DNA of 6,606 bases from Candidatus Poribacteria bacterium (GTDB lineage Bacteria; Poribacteria; WGA-4E; B28-G17): assembly GCA_003645735.1 (NCBI GenBank), contig QNBQ01000100.1, positions 1 to 6,606 on the forward strand. Direction: 5' to 3'. The notes beneath the pieces were generated by a model. It was not told where the DNA came from and ran no database searches. It was given only the letters and a program-made list of their open reading frames with translations. Positions 1 to 6,606 of the stretch are shown here, piece after piece. Each line of letters opens with the position of its first letter. Position 1 is the first letter of the stretch. Both the position numbers and the translations under genes were made by a program.

Positions 1-4
1 CCCC

Positions 5-12
5 TCACCTCC
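5..12 (-). promoter_or_regulatory. Strong ribosome-binding site for an off-window minus-strand gene
   Basis: Read on the minus strand, the bases after the stop codon of the hydrolase gene (TGA at 20-22) contain GGAGGTGA, a near-perfect complement of the 3' end of bacterial 16S rRNA. A start codon would be expected within a few bases past position 1. This suggests that the hydrolase is the first gene of a minus-strand operon continuing off the left edge. The next gene itself cannot be seen. Confidence 0.55.
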
Positions 13-19
13 CGTCGCT

Positions 20-838
20 TCATATTTCCACCTCTAATCCGTCGTAAGCCACGAGAACCCCGTGGGGGTTGAGCTTCTCCTCGAGCTGGTGGTGCAGAAG
101 CCCGCCGTTATGCGAGAAATGCGTGGCGAAGCAGATCGATTCCGGCCCCAAAACCCCGAGCTTTTCAAGCTCGGCTTTCGCCTCCAAAACGGCCGTTATG
201 CCCATGTGGCCCCTCCTCCCCTCCAGGGGGCCGTTCGTGCAGTCGAATATGGCCAGGTCGATCCTGAACTCGGCGATGGCCTCCCAGGTCTCGGGCGGGA
301 ACCAGCCCGTATCGAACCCCACCATCACCGTCTTCCCCTCCCTCATCGACTCGAATATGTAGAACATCGCCACTTGATCGTAGGCGTGATCGGCCTTCAT
401 CGGGGTCACCCTCATATCCCCGGCCTTGAAGCTCTTGAACGGCTCGCACAGCCTGAACCTGAGCTTGTAATCGGGATCGCCGACCATATCGGCTATGGTG
501 TCCCCGACCTTCTCGTTTCCGTAGACGGTCATGACCGTCCCGCTCAGGATGTGGGCGAACGGGGATTTCCTCATCCTCAGCTCCTCGAAGTAGAAGTGAT
601 CCTGGTGGGTATGGGTGATGAAGAGGTGTTCGACCCTGGAGAGGTCGAGGCCGTATTTCAGGACGTGTAAGTAAGTGTCGGGCGGGAGATCGACCTTGTA
701 GATGTCGTCTATCAGGACGGACGACCTGGTTCTGATGTTTTTGCCGCCCGCCTCCCTAGCCCTACGGCAGTTTTCGCACTGACAGAAAACCCCCGGCCAC
801 CCCTCGGCGGCGGCCGTCCCCAGGAACTTCACCCTCAT
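20..838 (-). CDS. PhnP-like metallo-beta-lactamase-fold metal-dependent hydrolase
   Basis: This 272-residue protein is a cytosolic MBL-fold hydrolase; I see no signal peptide or membrane segment. The metal-binding signature HTHQDH lies at residues 76-81, and further likely ligands are H151 (KADHA), D176 (GFDTG) and H240 (ATHFSH). Near the N-terminus a CxCxxC motif (C19, C21, C24) follows GTAAAEGWP. In PhnP, the 5-phosphoribosyl 1,2-cyclic phosphate phosphodiesterase, an equivalent motif plus a C-terminal histidine (here perhaps H243) binds a structural zinc. PhnP itself serves the C-P lyase pathway, but no phosphonate gene is visible here, so the substrate is unknown. A phosphodiester or cyclic phosphate is the best guess, and RNase Z-like or other MBL subfamilies remain possible. 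The ATG at 838 is preceded, on the minus strand, by GGGAGGG (844-850) five bases upstream. Its promoter is divergent from that of the restriction-modification operon. Confidence 0.85.
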   Translation of the reverse strand: MRVKFLGTAAAEGWPGVFCQCENCRRAREAGGKNIRTRSSVLIDDIYKVDLPPDTYLHVLKYGLDLSRVEHLFITHTHQDHFYFEELRMRKSPFAHILSGTVMTVYGNEKVGDTIADMVGDPDYKLRFRLCEPFKSFKAGDMRVTPMKADHAYDQVAMFYIFESMREGKTVMVGFDTGWFPPETWEAIAEFRIDLAIFDCTNGPLEGRRGHMGITAVLEAKAELEKLGVLGPESICFATHFSHNGGLLHHQLEEKLNPHGVLVAYDGLEVEI

Positions 839-873
839 CTCCGCCCTCCCGTCGGGATTGAGGGGACGGGGAA

Positions 874-902
874 AATATAAAACGGGGCGGGTGAGATGTC
901 AA
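874..902 (-). promoter_or_regulatory. Sigma70-like promoter of the MBL hydrolase gene
   Basis: On the minus strand a perfect TTGACA (897-902) is followed after 17 bases by TATATT (874-879), one mismatch from TATAAT. Transcription should start near 867, giving a leader of about 30 bases that contains the Shine-Dalgarno GGGAGGG. Its -35 box lies about 25 bases from the -35 box of the divergent plus-strand promoter, so one bound protein could affect both. Confidence 0.7.
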
Positions 903-926
903 GCAGGGGATCGAAACTCTCTCATA

Positions 927-956
927 TTGCAAAGCGAGCGGTGTCGGAAGTATAAT
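927..956 (+). promoter_or_regulatory. Promoter of the restriction-modification operon
   Basis: TTGCAA (927-932, four of six matches to TTGACA) and a perfect TATAAT (951-956) are separated by 18 bases. The expected start near 963 gives a leader of about 23 bases. That leader carries GGGAGG (971-976), nine bases before the ATG of the methyltransferase at 986. No second promoter is visible before the endonuclease gene, so both genes probably share this one. Confidence 0.65.
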
Positions 957-972
957 TCTCTTGAGCGAGCGG
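933..972 (+). repeat. 9-bp direct repeat flanking the -10 box, candidate operator
   Basis: AGCGAGCGG occurs at 933-941, in the promoter spacer, and again at 964-972, over the predicted transcription start and into the Shine-Dalgarno site. The copies are 31 bases apart, close to three helical turns, so they would lie on the same DNA face on either side of TATAAT. The placement suits a repressor site, but no regulator gene is seen and chance in GC-rich DNA is possible. Confidence 0.35.
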
Positions 973-985
973 GAGGCGATCAGCG

Positions 986-2425
986 ATGGGCGGTCAGCAG
1001 CTATTCCTCTTTGAACGAGAGAGGCCTTCTCAGCGCGAGAAACACTTCATGCGGCGCGAAAAGGTGTTAGGCCAGTTTTTCACCCCTCCGGACTTAGCGA
1101 GATGGATCGTAAGCTGGGTCGATATACTCGGTCTGTCAAAGGAGAGCGCGCTTGACCCGGCTTGCGGAGACGGAATCTTTCTGAAAGCTCTCTCTGAGGC
1201 TGGCTTCAAGGAGATTTGGGGCATAGATATCGATGTAAGCTCTCTTAAGGGGATTTCGAGAAAACATCATCCTAACACCAGATTGATATGCGCTGATGCT
1301 CTAAGGTTGGTAGATAGGCTTGAAGAGAGGTTTGAGTTCGTCGTCGGAAACCCTCCTTTCAGCGCCAAATATGGACGTCTGAGGGAAAGATCAATACTGG
1401 AAAGGTTTGAAGTATCAAGGGGGCGAAAAAGCCAGGCTGTGGAGGTTTTATTTCTTGAGCTTTTCATCCGGGTTGTCAAGAAGCGAGGATACATCGCCAT
1501 TATATTGCCGGAGGGTTTCTTTGCCTCCATACCGATGAAACCCATTCGTATGTGGCTTATAGAGAGGATATGCCCGCTCGCCGTAATAGGACTATCCCAG
1601 CGGTTCTTCAGAGCTAGAACGGGGATACTGATAGCGGGGAAGGGTTTGGAGACAAGTAAGACTTTCCTTGCATATGCCGAGGAGCTCGACGATTTGGAAT
1701 CAATCCTGAAGACCTTCACTGGGGACGCGGAGTTTGAAAGCTCTTTGTGGATCGACAAGGAAGCTTTAACAGAGAACATGAGTCCATGGCATCTGCTCTT
1801 GCATCGAGCTATTTCACTTGATATTTCCCCAGCGATCCCTCTGGTTCCCCTTGGAGAGCTGCTTTTGGAGATCCGGACAGGGGCGACGGAATATGGCTCC
1901 TGGAGGAGGTTTGTCGAGGTGGGAATCCCCTATATATCGGCTAAAACGATAACCCCCTTCGGGATAGACATCTCGCGGGATGGAAGGTTTGTTGAGCCGG
2001 GGAGCCGAATGGACAAGCCCAAAGCTCGGGTTAGAATCGGAGATGTCCTTTTTGTTCGCGTTGGGGTGGGATGTGCGGGAAGAGTGGCTGTGGTGTTGAA
2101 CGAGGAGGAAGAAGGTGTGGCCGATGATTACATCTACATTTTAAGGTTTAAAAAGGCAATTCTCCCCGAATTCTTCGCTCTCTTCGCCCAAACAAGGTTC
2201 TTCAAACTACAGATCGAGAGACTGAAGAGAGGAGTGGGAACGGTTACAATCCCTCAAACCGCGCTCAAAGATGTGCTTGTCCCTGTTCCATCGATAGATG
2301 TCCAAAGCTATTTCGCCCGGATCTACAGGGATATCCACGAAGGATCGATCAGGGGTGAGGATTCCAGCTCAAAGCTCCTGCAGGCCTTGTCTCAGTTGGA
2401 AAATTTCTTGATAGGAGGCGGATAA
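986..2425 (+). CDS. N6-adenine DNA methyltransferase of a type II R-M system
   Basis: This 479-residue enzyme should transfer a methyl group from S-adenosylmethionine to adenine N6 at its target site, protecting host DNA from the adjacent nuclease. The motifs run in gamma-class (TaqI-like) order: motif X GQFFTP (29-34), motif I DPACGDGIFL (57-66), GIDID (79-83), D104, and catalytic motif IV NPPF (122-125). From about residue 284 the sequence resembles a target-recognition domain of type I HsdS subunits, with IPYISAKTI, GDVLFVRVG, and GVGTVTIPQTALKDVLVPVP from about 416. The ATG at 986 has GGGAGG nine bases upstream and lies just after a good promoter; M22 is a weaker alternative start. If the downstream protein is R.PabI-like, the target should be GTAC, although this cannot be read from the methyltransferase alone. 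Base composition is lower in GC than in the flanking genes. A stand-alone methyltransferase is unlikely given the coupled partner. Confidence 0.9.
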   Translation: MGGQQLFLFERERPSQREKHFMRREKVLGQFFTPPDLARWIVSWVDILGLSKESALDPACGDGIFLKALSEAGFKEIWGIDIDVSSLKGISRKHHPNTRLICADALRLVDRLEERFEFVVGNPPFSAKYGRLRERSILERFEVSRGRKSQAVEVLFLELFIRVVKKRGYIAIILPEGFFASIPMKPIRMWLIERICPLAVIGLSQRFFRARTGILIAGKGLETSKTFLAYAEELDDLESILKTFTGDAEFESSLWIDKEALTENMSPWHLLLHRAISLDISPAIPLVPLGELLLEIRTGATEYGSWRRFVEVGIPYISAKTITPFGIDISRDGRFVEPGSRMDKPKARVRIGDVLFVRVGVGCAGRVAVVLNEEEEGVADDYIYILRFKKAILPEFFALFAQTRFFKLQIERLKRGVGTVTIPQTALKDVLVPVPSIDVQSYFARIYRDIHEGSIRGEDSSSKLLQALSQLENFLIGGG

Positions 2426-2429
2426 GTTG
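2413..2429 (+). promoter_or_regulatory. Ribosome-binding site and TTG start of the endonuclease gene
   Basis: AGGAGG (2413-2418) lies inside the last codons of the methyltransferase gene, eight bases before TTG at 2427-2429. The methyltransferase stop TAA is at 2423-2425, leaving a single base between the genes. The endonuclease frame is closed upstream by TAG at 2412-2414 with no ATG or GTG between, and the first in-frame ATG would be residue 70. TTG is therefore the best supported start. Translation is probably coupled to the methyltransferase and damped by the weak start codon. Confidence 0.8.
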
Positions 2430-3107
2430 AGAAGGAAGCCGAAATTCATAGAGGTTGTGTGGGAAGATGGCATAACGTGTTATCTGCCTCTGACGAGGCC
2501 GACCGGGAAAGTCCGGGTGAAACGGAGAGGATTCCCCCTGGCGACTAGGCGAACTACCCTCAACTCAGATGATTACGTCGAATGGCAGATATCTTATTTT
2601 GATAGTAATGGGAAGCTCGTAGAATTGGGGTTGATGCTGAGAATAGCGTTCGAATATGGCCTTATAAGTGGCCGGAAGTTGGAGAACCTGAGGCGCTGGC
2701 TTGAAGAGGTAAACAGCTTCTTCGATGAGATGTGGGCGGTTAAGACATGCGAACTAAAAGGAGAACTTTGGGGGTTTAAAATCTTCGAGCGGAGGCATCC
2801 CCTTTTGGTCAAGAAGGTGGAGAGGATCACCATTGAAATCGAACTTCGACATAGACAATGGGCGGTGGGTTTCCAACCTATGCTGTTCCTGCTCATACCC
2901 TTAGTCGTTTTGAAACCAGGGGATTTGATCGGGAGGAAGGCTAAAGCGAAGGAGAAAGCCGTTTGGAGACCCGGGGCGAGGATCATAATTGAAACTATCA
3001 AGGGTTTCGGCATCGCTTCTCGAGCGCATAGGGAAGATATGCTCAAATTGCTCGCCAGGGTTACAGAACAAACCCAGCCGTTAGACAAATCAAAGCCGAA
3101 ATTGTAA
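2427..3107 (+). CDS. Putative R.PabI-family restriction enzyme (adenine DNA glycosylase type)
   Basis: This 226-residue basic protein follows the methyltransferase by one base and is its likely restriction partner. I assign it to the R.PabI family from residue spacing. E52 and Y57 (in VEWQISY) are five apart, H201 and D204 (in HREDM) are three apart, and Y57 to H201 is 144. In R.PabI, as I recall it, E63, Y68, H211 and D214 have spacings of 5, 3 and 143, and total length is also about 226. R24 or R30 may match the essential R32. Family members have a half-pipe fold, remove adenine from 5'-GTAC-3', and break the strand at the resulting abasic sites by lyase activity or a host AP endonuclease. 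I see no PD-(D/E)XK, HNH or GIY-YIG nuclease motif. GC content is lower than in flanking genes. No alignment was run; otherwise it would be an unclassified partner endonuclease. Confidence 0.68.
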   Translation: MRRKPKFIEVVWEDGITCYLPLTRPTGKVRVKRRGFPLATRRTTLNSDDYVEWQISYFDSNGKLVELGLMLRIAFEYGLISGRKLENLRRWLEEVNSFFDEMWAVKTCELKGELWGFKIFERRHPLLVKKVERITIEIELRHRQWAVGFQPMLFLLIPLVVLKPGDLIGRKAKAKEKAVWRPGARIIIETIKGFGIASRAHREDMLKLLARVTEQTQPLDKSKPKL

Positions 3108-3110
3108 AAT
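3082..3110 (+). promoter_or_regulatory. Promoter of pyruvate, phosphate dikinase, inside the end of the endonuclease gene
   Basis: TAGACA (3082-3087) and TAAAAT (3105-3110), each one mismatch from consensus, are 17 bases apart. The -10 box includes the TAA stop codon of the endonuclease gene (3105-3107). Transcription should start near 3117 and leave a leader of about 87 bases. This gives the dikinase its own expression signal despite following the restriction operon on the same strand. Confidence 0.55.
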
Positions 3111-3147
3111 ACATACGGCGCTTCTCCGCTGCCGGGACTCATCCCTA

Positions 3148-3168
3148 CCTCACATCATGAGGGGTTTT
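3148..3168 (+). terminator. Weak hairpin with T-run: possible operon terminator or leader attenuator
   Basis: CCTCA (3148-3152) can pair with TGAGG (3158-3162) around a five-base loop, followed by GG and TTTT (3165-3168). It could end restriction-modification transcripts. It also lies downstream of the predicted dikinase start site, so it would form in that leader too and might attenuate it. The stem is only five pairs, so either role is tentative. Confidence 0.3.
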
Positions 3169-3190
3169 CGCCAAAAGAGACCAACCGACA

Positions 3191-3203
3191 AGGAGGAATG
3201 TAG

Positions 3204-3206
<3 letters not shown>
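3191..3206 (+). promoter_or_regulatory. Ribosome-binding site and start of pyruvate, phosphate dikinase
   Basis: AGGAGGA (3191-3197) precedes the ATG at 3204-3206 by six bases. Another ATG at 3198-3200 directly abuts the Shine-Dalgarno site and is followed at once by TAG, so it cannot be the gene start. The sequence after 3204 matches the conserved dikinase N-terminus. Confidence 0.85.
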
Positions 3207-5909
<2,703 letters not shown>

Positions 5910-5913
5910 CGGG

Positions 5914-5943
5914 CCGGCTCGTTGACAAAGGCGAGCCGGTTTT
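5914..5943 (+). terminator. Rho-independent terminator of ppdK
   Basis: CCGGCTCG (5914-5921) pairs perfectly with CGAGCCGG (5932-5939) around a ten-base loop and is followed by TTTT (5940-5943). It begins five bases after the ppdK stop codon. The T-run is short but the stem is strong. The loop contains the -35 box of the tRNA promoter. Confidence 0.8.
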
Positions 5944-5951
5944 GGTAAAAT
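5922..5951 (+). promoter_or_regulatory. Promoter of the tRNA cluster
   Basis: A perfect TTGACA (5922-5927) and TAAAAT (5946-5951) are 18 bases apart. The expected start near 5958 lies about ten bases before the first tRNA. It should drive all three tRNA genes and probably tadA, since no other promoter or terminator is evident among them. The -35 box sits in the loop of the ppdK terminator. Confidence 0.7.
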
Positions 5952-5967
5952 AGATTAATGCCACGGC

Positions 5968-6059
5968 GGTGGGATGGCCGAGTGGCTTAAGGCGGCAGCC
6001 TTGAAAGCTGCTGTGGCGCTAACGCGCCACCGTAGGTTCGAATCCTACTCCCACCGCCA
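5968..6059 (+). tRNA. tRNA-Ser (anticodon UGA)
   Basis: Acceptor GGTGGGA (5968-5974) pairs with TCCCACC (6049-6055), followed by discriminator G (6056) and encoded CCA (6057-6059). The anticodon stem GCAGC/GCTGC encloses loop CTTGAAA with TGA at 6002-6004. The long variable arm TGGCGC/GCGCCA is typical of class II serine tRNAs, and the T arm is GTAGG-TTCGAAT-CCTAC. It decodes UCA and probably other UCN codons. It is first of three tandem tRNAs. Confidence 0.97.
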
Positions 6060-6078
6060 CCGTTCGCTGCCCGAGGGC

Positions 6079-6171
<93 letters not shown>

Positions 6172-6189
6172 AAAATTTCACCCAAGCGA

Positions 6190-6266
<77 letters not shown>

Positions 6267-6283
6267 AATTTTCTTCTTTGACA

Positions 6284-6606
6284 ATGGATCAGGACGTCAA
6301 GTTCATGTCGGAGGCTCTCGCCGAGGCCCGGAAGGCGTTCGAGAAGGACGAGGTCCCGGTGGGAGCCGTTGTCGTAAAGGACGGCGAGATAATCGGGAGG
6401 GGGTACAACCTCCGGGAGAGCACCGCTGATCCCACCGCTCACGCCGAGATAGTTGCCCTCAGGGAAGCGGCGAAGAAGGTGGGGAGCTGGAGATTGAACG
6501 GCGCGACGGTTTACGTCACGTTGGAGCCGTGTCCGATGTGCGCCGGGGCGCTGATCTTGGCGAGGGTCGATCGGGTGGTCTTCGGGGCGTGTGATCCGAA
6601 GTTCGG
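6284..6606 (+). CDS. tadA: tRNA-specific adenosine-34 deaminase, N-terminal part, cut by window end
   Basis: The product deaminates A34 to inosine in the anticodon of tRNA-Arg(ACG), using catalytic zinc. The visible 107 residues cover most of the roughly 150-170-residue family. EVPVGAVVV lies at 23-31; the zinc and proton-relay motif is HAE (H53, E55); and PCPMC supplies zinc ligands C83 and C86. N42 and D104 match substrate-contacting residues N46 and D108 of E. coli TadA. The general cytidine/guanine deaminase fold is shared, but the N-terminus [12 protein letters not shown] and [20 protein letters not shown] are typical of TadA. The ATG at 6284 is chosen because it matches the family N-terminus; TTG at 6278 and ATG at 6305 are in-frame alternatives. 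There is no Shine-Dalgarno sequence in the 17 bases after the tRNA. It is probably cotranscribed with the tRNAs and released by tRNA 3' processing. The reading frame is open to the window edge. Confidence 0.95.
   Translation, partial: MDQDVKFMSEALAEARKAFEKDEVPVGAVVVKDGEIIGRGYNLRESTADPTAHAEIVALREAAKKVGSWRLNGATVYVTLEPCPMCAGALILARVDRVVFGACDPKF

Noticed and set aside
62..670. Plus-strand open frame of 202 codons opposite the hydrolase gene
   Set aside because: It is a shadow of the GC-rich hydrolase gene, with no ribosome-binding site or family resemblance.
839..985. Small plus-strand frame from 858 (70 codons) in the divergent promoter region
   Set aside because: It overlaps both promoters and the methyltransferase start in another frame, lacks a ribosome-binding site and shows no protein-like features.
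6278..6283. TTGACA just before the tadA start as a -35 box
   Set aside because: No -10-like hexamer lies 16-19 bases downstream; that region is already coding. It is probably chance.

Overview
This is bacterial DNA. It carries a TadA-type tRNA adenosine deaminase next to a tRNA-Arg with an ACG anticodon, tRNA genes with encoded CCA ends, sigma70-like promoters and Shine-Dalgarno sites. The housekeeping genes are GC-rich and use AGG heavily for arginine. The phylum cannot be fixed from this window; an uncultured, possibly heat-adapted lineage is plausible but unproven.

Layout. (1) 20-838, minus strand: a PhnP-like metallo-beta-lactamase-fold hydrolase. A strong ribosome-binding site just beyond its stop points to another minus-strand gene past the left edge. 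(2) 839-985: a divergent promoter region, with a TTGACA/TATATT promoter for the hydrolase and a TTGCAA/TATAAT promoter for the next operon. (3) 986-3107, plus strand: a two-gene restriction-modification operon. It holds an N6-adenine DNA methyltransferase with an HsdS-like target-recognition region, then a 226-residue protein starting at TTG. I read that protein as a member of the R.PabI family, restriction enzymes that act as sequence-specific adenine DNA glycosylases. These genes are visibly less GC-rich than their neighbours, as expected for an acquired module. (4) 3204-5909, plus strand: pyruvate, phosphate dikinase with its own promoter overlapping the end of the endonuclease gene. (5) 5914-6266: a terminator whose loop holds the -35 box of the next promoter, then tRNA-Ser(UGA), tRNA-Ser(GCU) and tRNA-Arg(ACG). 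(6) 6284 to the right edge: the N-terminal 107 codons of tadA, whose product converts A34 of that tRNA-Arg to inosine.

The main discovery candidate is the R.PabI-like system. Residues E52, Y57, H201 and D204 reproduce the spacing of the catalytic residues I recall for R.PabI (E63, Y68, H211, D214). R.PabI cuts at GTAC. By eye I find only one GTAC in 6606 bases, against roughly 24-26 expected and about 43 sites of the other NTAC tetramers. The depletion independently agrees with the predicted specificity.

No stretch over 300 bases lacks a gene, and I saw no CRISPR array, insertion sequence, att site or replication origin.
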